Below are positions 5,712 to 11,933 of a stretch of DNA of 11,933 nucleotides, piece after piece; position 1 is the stretch's first letter; each line of letters starts with the position of its first letter. Below the pieces are notes generated by a model. The model saw only the letters and a program-made list of their open reading frames with translations. It did not search any database and had not been told where the DNA came from. The position numbers and the translations under genes were made by a program. The stretch comes from JACCTH01 sp035253825. Lineage in GTDB: Bacteria; Actinomycetota; Acidimicrobiia; Spongiisociales; ZC4RG35. The stretch spans positions 1-11,933 of the forward strand of contig DATFBM010000048.1 of the NCBI GenBank assembly GCA_035253825.1, written 5' to 3'.

Positions 5712-6691
5712 GGGGCTAGAGCCCGTAGGGTCTGCTCGACCTCGAAGCGCCCGGCAGCCACCACCGAGATGGCTGCCACCGTGATCCCCGCCGCGGCGTA
5801 CTCATCGAGGCGGGTCCGCACCTGCGAGGCGGTTCCGATCAAGGTGAGGTCGTCGACTAAGGAATCGGATATTGCCGCTTGCACCCCATCCCGGTCCTTC
5901 GCCTTCCAGGCGGACGAGATCGCTAGCGCCTCCTCCTCGTATCCCATCCACTGCAGGAAGTTGTTGTACACGGGCTGAGCCAGGTAAGGACCGAGGAACG
6001 TCGAACGCAACCCGTCCCGGGCCGAGTCCGGATCGTCTGTCACCAACACCGGAAGTCGGGCCATGACTCCAAACCCCGCCGGCAACGAACGCCCTTCCTT
6101 TGATGCTCCGTGATTGACGGCGGCGAGTTGGTCAGCCACTACCCGAGCCGGCATCAGGTTGAGGCAGACCCCGTCGCCAACGGCCCCGGCCACCGCCAGC
6201 ATCCTCGGCCGCAGGCCTGCAACCCATATCTCGACCGGACCGTCGGCCTGCACGGCCGGTCGAAAGCGGCGGGTGGAGACCAAGGCTCCCTGGTAATCGT
6301 TAACACCGTTAACGATTACCCTGATTGCTTCGACCGTCTCTCTTACTCGCTGCACCGGCCTAATAAGAGAGGTGCCGTGCCACTGAGTGACGATGACCTC
6401 CGACGAAGAGCCGATGCCGAGGCGGAAGGCGCGCCCCCCGAGGAGGTCGCTGACCGAAAGGGCGGCAGTGGCCAGCGCGGCCGGTGTTCTCGTGTAGGCG
6501 GGGACTACAGCCACACCGAGTTCCATCACCTCGGTCCGCCCAGCGATGGCGCCGGCGAGGACGAAGGCGTCGGGTCCGGCCACCTCCGCTAGCCAGGCGT
6601 GCCGATAGCCGAGATCCTCGCCATAAGAGCAAAGGTCAGCCAGTTCGGCGACGCCGAGACCCGGAGTGGTGGGGCTGAGCGCCAGATCCAC
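5708..6691 (-). CDS. LLM-class (luciferase-like) oxidoreductase, probably F420-dependent
   Basis: This 327-residue TIM-barrel protein is of the bacterial luciferase-like monooxygenase superfamily, of the type that uses deazaflavin F420 in actinobacteria. Supporting blocks are LADLCSYGEDLGYRHAWLAE (18-37), GVAVVPAYTRTPAALATAAL (59-78), LGGRAFRLGIGSSSEVIV (84-101) followed by QWHG (103-106), VEIWVAGLRPRMLAVAGAVG (153-172) with DG, and the C-terminal RTRLDEYAAAGIT. The cofactor assignment rests on resemblance of the YTRTPAALA and GIGSSSEVIVTQWHG segments to F420-type members. The start is GTG at 6691 with no strong Shine-Dalgarno. A 60-bp gap separates it from the DUF457 gene, so an internal promoter is possible. 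A perfect 29-bp inverted repeat lies inside the gene and encodes residues 125-133. The substrate is unknown. Confidence 0.9.
   Translation of the reverse strand: MDLALSPTTPGLGVAELADLCSYGEDLGYRHAWLAEVAGPDAFVLAGAIAGRTEVMELGVAVVPAYTRTPAALATAALSVSDLLGGRAFRLGIGSSSEVIVTQWHGTSLIRPVQRVRETVEAIRVIVNGVNDYQGALVSTRRFRPAVQADGPVEIWVAGLRPRMLAVAGAVGDGVCLNLMPARVVADQLAAVNHGASKEGRSLPAGFGVMARLPVLVTDDPDSARDGLRSTFLGPYLAQPVYNNFLQWMGYEEEALAISSAWKAKDRDGVQAAISDSLVDDLTLIGTASQVRTRLDEYAAAGITVAAISVVAAGRFEVEQTLRALAP
6292..6320. repeat. Perfect 13-bp inverted repeat inside the oxidoreductase gene
   Basis: GGTAATCGTTAAC (6292-6304) and GTTAACGATTACC (6308-6320) are exact reverse complements around a 3-nt ACC centre. The element is AT-rich compared with the surrounding coding sequence. 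In the coding (minus) direction it spells residues VIVNGVNDY (125-133) in the helix-to-loop region after ETVEAIR. Its form resembles a dimeric regulator operator or a stable mRNA hairpin. Confidence 0.9.
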
Positions 6692-6751
6692 TACCCGACC
6701 GTAGTCGTTGGCGCTTGGGTTCTGTGGGCTACCACTCGTTGGTCTCGCGGA

Positions 6752-7201
6752 CTAACTACCCCTGCTACGCAGGAGGACCCAGAGGTAGGCGAGACCGAGC
6801 GCTTCCTTGACCCAGCGCCAGGGCTCGGCTGCTCGCTGCCATATCGTCCCAGCCGCCGGCTGCCCCAGTTTCCAACCGAAGAAAGGCCATAGGAACACGT
6901 CTTCCCGAAGCCACACCCCATCGAGCAACAGGTGGAATAGCCACGCGACCAGGACTGTCATCAACATCCGCCGCCGACGCCCGCGGCGAGTCAGCAAGAG
7001 CAGCACCACGGCCACCAGAGACGGGAAAACGAGCGAATGGCCGACTCGTTGTGTGGTCGGATCCCCGATCACCAGCCCGAGCAGGCCGTCGATGACATCG
7101 GGCAAGACCGCCCCCAGGGCGAGGAGGCGGAGATCGACTTTGGGATCACGAAAGACCCAGCGAAACAGGAGGATCGCCCCGCCCACATGCCAGAAGAGCA
7201 T
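6752..7201 (-). CDS. DUF457 / YdjM-like integral membrane protein (putative metal-dependent hydrolase)
   Basis: This is a 149-residue polytopic membrane protein of the YdjM-like / DUF457 type, often annotated as a membrane-bound metal-dependent hydrolase. The pattern of polar residues in hydrophobic segments fits: His5 in the first helix, LGAVLPDVIDG (29-39) with Asp35 and Asp38, GHSLVF (54-59) with His55, and a further His90/Asp94 pair in FHLLLDGVW. Three or four transmembrane segments can be seen (about 5-16, 26-45, 56-70, 80-97), with a basic RRGRRRR loop at 72-78. ATG at 7201 begins 3 bp after the RNase H stop, so the two are co-transcribed. Catalytic activity has not been firmly shown for the family as far as I know. 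Confidence 0.82.
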   Translation of the reverse strand: MLFWHVGGAILLFRWVFRDPKVDLRLLALGAVLPDVIDGLLGLVIGDPTTQRVGHSLVFPSLVAVVLLLLTRRGRRRRMLMTVLVAWLFHLLLDGVWLREDVFLWPFFGWKLGQPAAGTIWQRAAEPWRWVKEALGLAYLWVLLRSRGS

Positions 7202-7204
7202 GAG

Positions 7205-7612
7205 TCAGTCGAGAGCGCGATTCGCCAGCATGTCTGCCACCGCATTGTCCTCACGCGGTACGTGCTGCAGCTTGTGGGGTATCTCCGCGAGCAATTCCCG
7301 GGCCATCCGGTGGAGCTCCATCAAGCCTCGGTTGCGAACCCGCCAGCGTCCTTCCAATTGACGAATCAGAAGCTGACTGTCGGCCCGCACCCAGAGCAGG
7401 TCTGGGGCATGGCGTTTTGCCATTCCGAGGCCGGCCACCACGGCCTGGTATTCGGCGACGTTGTTGGTAGCCACTCCGATCGCCTCGCTGATTGTCTCGA
7501 CCTCTACCAATGGCTCGCCTTCGGCCCAGCTGTAGAGCACGGCTCCGATCGCGGCCGGTCCCGGGTTACCCCGCGAGGCACCGTCTGTGTAAAGAACCCA
7601 AATCCCGGCCAT
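7205..7612 (-). CDS. RNase HI family protein (stand-alone domain)
   Basis: This 135-residue ribonuclease HI degrades the RNA strand of RNA-DNA hybrids and acts in the cytosol. All four catalytic acidic residues are visible: Asp10 in YTDGASRGNPGPA, Glu54 in NNVAEYQA, Asp78 in VRADSQLL and Asp127 in EDNAVADMLAN. There is no basic handle region, in keeping with the short actinobacterial/archaeal-like RNase HI group. In Mycobacterium tuberculosis the counterpart (Rv2228c) is fused to a CobC-like phosphatase domain; here the protein stops after the RNase domain. ATG at 7612 is chosen over a longer open frame because the domain begins there and it lies 2 bp after the stop of the zinc-ribbon gene. 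Gene order NIF3 / zinc ribbon / RNase H is conserved with mycobacteria. Confidence 0.95.
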   Translation of the reverse strand: MAGIWVLYTDGASRGNPGPAAIGAVLYSWAEGEPLVEVETISEAIGVATNNVAEYQAVVAGLGMAKRHAPDLLWVRADSQLLIRQLEGRWRVRNRGLMELHRMARELLAEIPHKLQHVPREDNAVADMLANRALD

Positions 7613-7614
7613 CC

Positions 7615-8325
7615 CTAGAGAACCAAGATCCGCATGCAATGCAGACAGCGCGGCGGCTCCCACTCCGAGGCTTCCTGCTGCTCGGGAATCGACAACGCCA
7701 GATGACAGCCACCGCAGGTTCCGTTTATCAGGCGGCCTACAGCCACCCCCTCCTTGGACCGCCGGAGCTGTTCGTAGAGAATCATCAAGTCTGGAGCGAT
7801 GGGTTGGGCCAGTTCGGCTTTCGCCGCCTCGCGGCGGGCGATCTGGGCGTCGATCTCCGCCCACGCAACCGAAATCTCGTTTTCGAGGAGGCCGACTCGT
7901 TCGTTTCTCGTAGCCAGCTCCCCTTCCATTTTTTCAACGTCACTCCGTAACGGGTCGACGACTTCGATCAACTCCAACACCCGCGATTCCATCGTGGCCT
8001 GCTGCCCGCGCAAAGCCTGCACCTCGAGCCGCTTTTGTTCGGTCTCCCGGGCATTCATGCCACCGGCGAAGAGCCGGGTCTCGGACTCTCCGAGCTTGGT
8101 TTCGAGGATGTCCAGCTCCCCTTCCGCCTTATCGAGATCGAGCTCCAACCGCCGCAGATCTCCCCGTTTTTCTGCGATCAGACTCGCCAGGCGATCACGC
8201 TCACCAGACACGCTTTGATATTCCGCTAGCACCGGCAACGTCTGGCGTTGATGGAGAAGGCGATCAATCGCCAAGTCAACCTCCTGGAGGTCGAGGAGAT
8301 CGGTGAGGCCGCCGTCGAGAGTCAT
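7615..8325 (-). CDS. Coiled-coil C4 zinc-ribbon protein (CT398 / DUF164-like)
   Basis: This 236-residue protein has a long N-terminal coiled coil (about 10-175, rich in Leu, Glu, Arg, with repeated LE/RL heptads). It ends in a zinc ribbon with CGGC (204-207) and CLHC (227-230) supplying four cysteine ligands. This matches the CT398/HP0958-like family (mycobacterial Rv2229c), suggested to act as an adaptor between nucleic acid or protein partners; the actinobacterial role is not established. ATG at 8325 is preferred: it forms a 4-bp ATGA overlap with the NIF3 stop and has GGAG (minus strand, 8335-8332) 6 nt upstream. A TTG at 8337 would add four residues. RNase HI follows after 2 bp. The conserved pairing with RNase HI and NIF3 suggests a shared role, which is inference. 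Confidence 0.92.
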   Translation of the reverse strand: MTLDGGLTDLLDLQEVDLAIDRLLHQRQTLPVLAEYQSVSGERDRLASLIAEKRGDLRRLELDLDKAEGELDILETKLGESETRLFAGGMNARETEQKRLEVQALRGQQATMESRVLELIEVVDPLRSDVEKMEGELATRNERVGLLENEISVAWAEIDAQIARREAAKAELAQPIAPDLMILYEQLRRSKEGVAVGRLINGTCGGCHLALSIPEQQEASEWEPPRCLHCMRILVL

Positions 8326-9383
8326 CGAATTCTCCAAGGCGTCGGATCGACGTCGACCTCGACCAATTGGGGCCCGATCTTGGCCGCAGCTTCGGCCAAT
8401 GCCATGACGCCCGGCCGTTCGCTCGGAGCGTGACCGATGTCGATCACTCCCATGTCAAGGTCCAATGCCTGCCTCATTTGATGATGGCTGACATCGCCGG
8501 TTATCAGCACGTCCGCTCCCCTACTTCGAGCCTGCCCGACATAGGACCCACCTGATCCCGGGAGTACCGCCACACGTCGCAGCCTGCGATCCCGTCCTGC
8601 GGTACGGATCTCCGGTCCGACCTCCCGGCGGAGCATCTCAACGAGATCCGCCAGTGAGCCCCCAATCGCTCCCACCCGTCCAATCATGGAAGGAGCCGAT
8701 GTTTCGTAGATGTCGAAGGCCGGTTCCTCGTAAGGATGAGCCTCGAGCAGAGCTGCCACCGCACTATCACGCCCGCTCGATCCCACCCGCATCTCGAGGC
8801 GGATTTCCGCTACCTCGGTGAGCTTGCCAACCTCCCCCACGGCCGGCGCCGCCCCAGCCTCGGGGAGGAACGTCCCCATCCCCTCACTCCGGAAGGAACA
8901 GGCGGAGTAGTTCCCGATCCGGCCCGCCCCGGCGGCGACCAGAGCACTGACCACGCGGTCGAGATGTTGTGGCGGCACGAAAGTGACCAGCCTCCACTGC
9001 GGCGATTGCTCCACCGCACCGAACGCTTCCAGGTCGCGCAGTCCCATCATCGCTCCCAGAGCATCGGAAGACCCGCCCGCTGCAGCATCCCAGGCGGTAT
9101 GGACGACAGCCAAGCTGATGCCGGCCTTGATCAGCTGGTAGGCACGTCCTTCCGGACCGGACCCCGCCAGCAGTCGGTTGACCGGTTTGAACAGCAGCGG
9201 GTGGTAGGTGATTAGAAGATCGACACCTACAGCTTTGGCGAGGACCTCGGCGGTGACTTCGTGGCATACCCCCAATCGAGTTACGGTCGCGCCGGCGTCA
9301 CCCAGTTGCAGCCCGTACGGGTCCCAGGCGGCGGCTCGATCGCCCAAGGAGGCGAGGGCGTCAAGGACGTCTCGGACAAGCAC
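8322..9383 (-). CDS. NIF3-like dinuclear metal-centre protein (YbgI / 'GTP cyclohydrolase 1 type 2 homolog')
   Basis: This is a 353-residue protein of the long NIF3 type, a fold with a two-metal site whose physiological substrate is unsettled. Family marks are AAWDPYGLQLGD (18-29), DLLITYHPLLFKPV (55-68), VVHTAWDAAAGG (93-104), the inserted domain with AHPYEEPAFDIYE (215-227), and TGDVSHHQ...IDIGHAPSERPG (295-325). Of the expected metal ligands, His61, Asp99, His318 and Glu322 are present. The first histidine of the usual HHP motif is Tyr60 here. GTG at 9383 gives a normal N-terminus; the Shine-Dalgarno is weak. It lies 43 bp after the histidine kinase gene and overlaps the zinc-ribbon gene by 4 bp. 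The neighbours match mycobacterial Rv2230c-Rv2228c. Confidence 0.93.
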   Translation of the reverse strand: MLVRDVLDALASLGDRAAAWDPYGLQLGDAGATVTRLGVCHEVTAEVLAKAVGVDLLITYHPLLFKPVNRLLAGSGPEGRAYQLIKAGISLAVVHTAWDAAAGGSSDALGAMMGLRDLEAFGAVEQSPQWRLVTFVPPQHLDRVVSALVAAGAGRIGNYSACSFRSEGMGTFLPEAGAAPAVGEVGKLTEVAEIRLEMRVGSSGRDSAVAALLEAHPYEEPAFDIYETSAPSMIGRVGAIGGSLADLVEMLRREVGPEIRTAGRDRRLRRVAVLPGSGGSYVGQARSRGADVLITGDVSHHQMRQALDLDMGVIDIGHAPSERPGVMALAEAAAKIGPQLVEVDVDPTPWRIR

Positions 9384-9426
9384 TCAGCTCGATGGTACCG
9401 AGTGGCGCCACCCGGGCTGGAGTGGC

Positions 9427-10719
9427 TCAGGCGGCGGCGGCCATGGGGATCGACACCATGAAAACCGTGTGCCCCACCTGGTGACGGTATTCGATCTCGC
9501 CTCCCATAAGGGAAACCAGCGCCCGGGCCACCGAGAGGCCAAGGCCAAGGCCGGGAGCGATGACGATGTCTTCGGGAGCCTGGTCGAAAGCAGCAAAGGG
9601 ATGCTTGGCCCGCTCCGACCCGAGGCCCGGTCCGGTATCGCAGATCGCCAGCCGGTACCAACCCCCGTCCTCCCTACCAATGACTTCAACTGGTTCGTTG
9701 CCGTGAGCAAACGCGTTGGCGACCAGGTTGTGGATCACGTGCTGGAGACGCGGTCGGTCCACGAGCACGGTGGCTTCATGGCAGTCGACCTTGACTTGTT
9801 CGCCGACTCTCACGAAATGGCTGATGGCTCCTTCGACGATGGCTGTGACCGGATGAGCCTCCGGCCGGTATTGGAGGTTCGTCGCATCGAGGCGGGCCGT
9901 CACCAGGATGTCATCCACCATCCGCCTCAATTCACCCGACTGCGAGAGAATGGCTACGGCCCCTTCATCCACTATCTGGGGACCGGGTTGGTGCGAGATC
10001 AGGTCGGCCCATCCATAGATTCCGGTGAGGGGCGTCCGCAGTTGATGGGACAGGCCCGCAATCAGACGGTCTTTGGCGTCAGCGATCTCGCGCTGGCGGT
10101 TGAGCTCGGATTCCAGCTGGGAACGCTCGAGCCGGCGCCGGGAGCGGCGGCGGATAAAGGTCACGGACAGAACCGGCACCAGAAGAGCGACTACGAACGA
10201 AGCGGCCTGGGAGAGGCGCCCCGCCTGGGCTTGTTCGGCGTCGATGAGGCCGCTGACCCGGGCCGCCTCCCGGCTGAGAGCGTCGGCCAATGCAACGAGG
10301 GCGGGGAGGGTATCGGCCTCGACCTCCACTCGGGCGGCGTCCGGCGCCGATCGGGTCAGCAGCTCGTGAACACTTTTAGTCGAGGCTGCGACCTCGTTCG
10401 CCAACGCTTGCAGCGACTGCCCGTCCTCGAGGGTTGCCAATTGTTGATTGATCCGGTGCGAGGTGGCCACTGCCTCATTCAACGCCTCGATACTCACTGA
10501 TGTGCTCTCGCTGTTGGCCGAGGCGAATGCGATCACCAGCGCCGCCCGGTGGGTGGCGGTGTCCGCCAAAGCGATTTGGACTGACTTCAGCCGTTGTGAG
10601 TCGGCGGCGATCCGCGCCGCCTGATCGGCATTGGAGAAGACGGCCGCCGCCCCGGCCGCGACAATGACCATCACCGCAGTCACCGCCGATCCCAGGTGTC
10701 TAGCCCATCTGGAAGTCAC
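9427..10719 (-). CDS. Membrane sensor histidine kinase without HAMP domain, no partner regulator in window
   Basis: This is a 430-residue two-component sensor kinase. A first transmembrane helix (about 10-28) and a second (about 173-189) bracket a roughly 145-residue extracellular, largely helical Ala/Ser/Glu-rich sensor region. A basic RRRSRRR stretch and a short coiled coil (190-218) take the place of a HAMP domain. The HisKA H-box LSHQLRTPLTGI carries the phospho-accepting His225. The ATPase domain shows an N-box (HNLVANAFAHG, Asn331 and Asn335), a G1 box DTGPGLG (361-367), an F-like box (PFAAFDQ) and a G2 box GLGLGL (390-395). GTG at 10719 is chosen to include the first membrane helix; the next in-frame ATG is at residue 17. 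No response regulator is present in the window. The gene is divergent from the repeat-rich surface protein at 10788 and may start the long minus-strand operon. Confidence 0.93.
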   Translation of the reverse strand: MTSRWARHLGSAVTAVMVIVAAGAAAVFSNADQAARIAADSQRLKSVQIALADTATHRAALVIAFASANSESTSVSIEALNEAVATSHRINQQLATLEDGQSLQALANEVAASTKSVHELLTRSAPDAARVEVEADTLPALVALADALSREAARVSGLIDAEQAQAGRLSQAASFVVALLVPVLSVTFIRRRSRRRLERSQLESELNRQREIADAKDRLIAGLSHQLRTPLTGIYGWADLISHQPGPQIVDEGAVAILSQSGELRRMVDDILVTARLDATNLQYRPEAHPVTAIVEGAISHFVRVGEQVKVDCHEATVLVDRPRLQHVIHNLVANAFAHGNEPVEVIGREDGGWYRLAICDTGPGLGSERAKHPFAAFDQAPEDIVIAPGLGLGLSVARALVSLMGGEIEYRHQVGHTVFMVSIPMAAAA

Positions 10720-10787
10720 GGAAATGGCATCGGCTGGAGGGCCGGGGGTTCTTAAGAGAAGTCGGTGGTTCGGTCGATTACTTCCTC

Positions 10788-11582
10788 ATGAGACGGTGGG
10801 TTGCCTTGGGCGGCACGTTCCTGATTCTCTTCGCTCTGGCCCTGCCCGCTCGAGCCGGCCTAGGTGACCTTCTGGGTGGGGTACTTGAGGACCCGATCTC
10901 CGAGCTCACCGAGCCTTTGGCCCCACTGGTGACAAGCGTGCCTCTCGTCGAAGATCTCATCGAAACCACCGAAGCCCTGACCGCCCCAGTCGTTACTGCG
11001 GTTGAATCCGTCGCCAGTCCTGTCGTGACGGTCGTAGACGAAGTTGTGGGCCCCATTATCGAGCCGGTGGAGGAAGTCGTGGACCCGGAAGTGGTTGAAC
11101 CGCCCCTCGACCCAGTCACAGACGTCCTTGAGCCGGTCCTCGACGTGGATCCCCTTCCTCCCGTCGAGCCGACACGCCCGATCGTGAACCCGACCGTCAC
11201 CGCTCCGCGACTCGTCGAGCTGACCGTCGATCAGGCCCGGGCTCCTACCCCCATCGAAGCCGACAGCGGGAGACCAGATCTCTCAACAGAAACCGCTTCA
11301 ATACAAAGAGCGTTTCTAACTTCCATCAGCGACTTCAGCCTTTCCGTGCAGGACCGAGAGGGCAACGGCCCGGTCGCCTCGAACAATGCCTGGCTGAGTG
11401 CGCTGAAAGCCTGGCTCCGGTCCGGTGTCTCCGCCTTGCTAGATGTCGTCGCCATCCCAGCCCGATTATTGGAGATCCTGCTCAGAGCTCTCCTGTCGGC
11501 TGGATCTGGCTTAGTAGCCCCGGCAGCAATTCTCGTCTCGTTGGCAGTGGGTGGCCGGCGGAGATTGCTCCCGGATTCATAA
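10788..11582 (+). CDS. Secreted, C-terminally membrane-anchored protein with 11-residue repeats
   Basis: This 264-residue protein is of unknown family. It has a classic signal peptide (RRW, hydrophobic core, ALPARA with cleavage likely before Gly24). Residues 46-120 form a low-complexity Val/Pro/Glu/Asp region with an 11-residue period: Pro67, Pro78, Pro89 and Pro100 begin successive units such as PVVTAVESVAS, PVVTVVDEVVG and PIIEPVEEVVD. A Pro/Thr linker follows (122-165), then a less biased region (170-200), an amphipathic helix (about 205-237) and a hydrophobic segment (239-255) ending in RRR (257-259), which suggests a C-terminal membrane anchor. No LPxTG or PEP-type sorting motif precedes it. 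There is no Shine-Dalgarno; GATTAC about 8 bases before the ATG could be a -10 for a leaderless mRNA, which is weak. A surface stalk or cell-envelope protein is plausible. Confidence 0.75.
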   Translation: MRRWVALGGTFLILFALALPARAGLGDLLGGVLEDPISELTEPLAPLVTSVPLVEDLIETTEALTAPVVTAVESVASPVVTVVDEVVGPIIEPVEEVVDPEVVEPPLDPVTDVLEPVLDVDPLPPVEPTRPIVNPTVTAPRLVELTVDQARAPTPIEADSGRPDLSTETASIQRAFLTSISDFSLSVQDREGNGPVASNNAWLSALKAWLRSGVSALLDVVAIPARLLEILLRALLSAGSGLVAPAAILVSLAVGGRRRLLPDS

Positions 11583-11585
11583 GTA

Positions 11586-11630
11586 CTCGACCCGGGACCT
11601 TTGGGTCCCGGGTCGAGCAGGTTGTTTTGT
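11586..11630 (+). terminator. Strong hairpin terminator between convergent genes
   Basis: A perfect 14-bp stem, CTCGACCCGGGACC (11586-11599) pairing with GGTCCCGGGTCGAG (11604-11617), has a TTTG loop and is followed by the T-rich run GTTGTTTTGT (11621-11630). It lies 3 bp after the repeat-protein stop codon. The same hairpin sits 22 bp beyond the stop of the convergent minus-strand gene and may stop that transcript too, although there is no T-tract on that side. Confidence 0.88.
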
Positions 11631-11639
11631 GACTTGGCG

Positions 11640-11933
11640 TTAAGCGGCCAGAGCCTGGATTCGGGTCGAGAAGTCCGCCCAGAAGTCCATGAACTCATCG
11701 GACAGATCTACGTCAGCCTCCGTAACGGCATCGGTCAGCGCCTGAGCGGCATCCTGAACCGGCTGGAGTTCATCGGTGGTGAGCTCCAAATCAGAGGCGG
11801 CCGATACAAGGCCCGTAAGCTCGGTCTGGACATCCTCAAAGGCCGTTACGACCGGCTCGGGAGCGCTCGCCTCGATCTCGGCGGCGTGCTCAGCCAGGTC
11901 AGCCTCTAGCGCCGCTATCTCGGTTGCCACATC
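11640..11933 (-). CDS. Acidic, mostly helical protein of unknown function, 5' part outside window
   Basis: The C-terminal 97 residues of an open frame enter from the right edge and end at a TAA stop (11642-11640). The segment is rich in Ala, Glu, Asp and Leu, with helix-forming blocks (TEIAALEADLAEHAAEIEAS; LQPVQDAAQALTDAVTEADV) and a final FMDFWADFSTRIQALAA. It is probably a coiled-coil or helical-bundle domain. A GTG at 11930 could be a start, but the frame is open to the window edge, so the gene is more likely truncated by the window. No family is recognised. It is convergent with the repeat-rich surface protein gene, and the two share a hairpin terminator. Confidence 0.65.
   Translation of the reverse strand, partial: DVATEIAALEADLAEHAAEIEASAPEPVVTAFEDVQTELTGLVSAASDLELTTDELQPVQDAAQALTDAVTEADVDLSDEFMDFWADFSTRIQALAA

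Noticed and set aside
4672..5784. Long + strand open frame (370 codons) opposite the Nudix and lipoprotein genes
   Set aside because: Ser/Arg/Ala-rich translation without motifs; the minus strand carries a full Nudix box and a lipoprotein gene with tight operon spacing.
6292..6320. Attachment site or insertion-sequence end
   Set aside because: No integrase, transposase, target duplication or second copy is visible in the window; only the palindrome itself can be supported.
7613..7864. N-terminal extension of the RNase HI frame
   Set aside because: It overlaps the zinc-ribbon coding sequence including its CxxC motifs, reads as low-quality sequence, and the RNase domain starts right after ATG 7612.
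9208..10500. Long + strand open frame (430 codons) opposite the histidine kinase and NIF3 genes
   Set aside because: Its predicted protein has no recognisable motifs and biased composition, while the minus strand encodes complete kinase boxes and NIF3 motifs; it is a GC-rich antisense shadow.
11503..11582. Sortase-type or PEP-CTERM-type sorting signal at the C-terminus of the repeat protein
   Set aside because: The hydrophobic segment and RRR tail fit, but no LPxTG, PEP or similar motif precedes them, so a plain membrane anchor is the safer reading.
1..11933. CRISPR arrays, tRNAs, phage or transposon genes
   Set aside because: No regularly spaced repeats, cloverleaf-like sequences, or integrase/transposase motifs were found on either strand.

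Overview
The window looks like chromosomal DNA from a high-GC actinobacterium. Three things support this: a bacterial type A RNase P RNA whose 3' part reads like mycobacterial rnpB, a three-gene set that is mainly actinobacterial (MSMEG_4193-type phosphomutase, DUF3090, PI3/4-kinase-like protein), and the NIF3 / zinc-ribbon / RNase H gene order known from Mycobacterium (Rv2230c-Rv2228c). GTG and TTG starts are common. A lineage outside the well-studied Actinomycetia, such as Acidimicrobiia, is a guess. No phage, transposon, CRISPR or tRNA signal was found.

Layout. Positions 1-152 hold the 3' end of rnpB (+), closed by a strong terminator at 158-194. Two single + strand genes follow: a START-like SRPBCC protein (274-708) and a cysteine-containing lipoprotein (897-1550). 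Two hairpins come next: an 11-bp stem at 1553-1578 and an unusually long near-perfect palindrome at 1583-1634. From 1640 to 4461 runs a tight five-gene + strand operon: DUF2237, an SRAP-domain DNA-protein crosslink protein, the phosphomutase-like protein, DUF3090, and the kinase-like protein.

A minus-strand run of eight genes occupies 10719 down to 4465. In transcription order it encodes a sensor histidine kinase, NIF3, a coiled-coil zinc-ribbon protein, RNase HI, a DUF457/YdjM-like membrane protein, an F420-type luciferase-like oxidoreductase, a small lipoprotein and a Nudix hydrolase. Gaps are 2-3 bp or 4-bp ATGA/GTGA overlaps, except for 43 bp after the kinase and 60 bp before the oxidoreductase. 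The + and - operons converge with 3 bp between stop codons. Divergent from the histidine kinase is a secreted, C-terminally anchored protein with 11-residue repeats (10788-11582). A strong hairpin terminator at 11586-11630 separates it from a truncated acidic helical protein at the right edge (minus).

How the genes fit together. The SRAP protein, RNase HI and Nudix hydrolase suggest nucleic-acid and nucleotide upkeep. The best candidate for an undescribed system is the trio at 2685-4461: a histidine-phosphatase-fold enzyme, a putative zinc-binding DUF3090 protein and a PI-kinase-like protein, tightly coupled and with no known substrate. Other points worth a second look are the two long palindromes, the substituted metal ligand in NIF3 and the hendecad-repeat surface protein.
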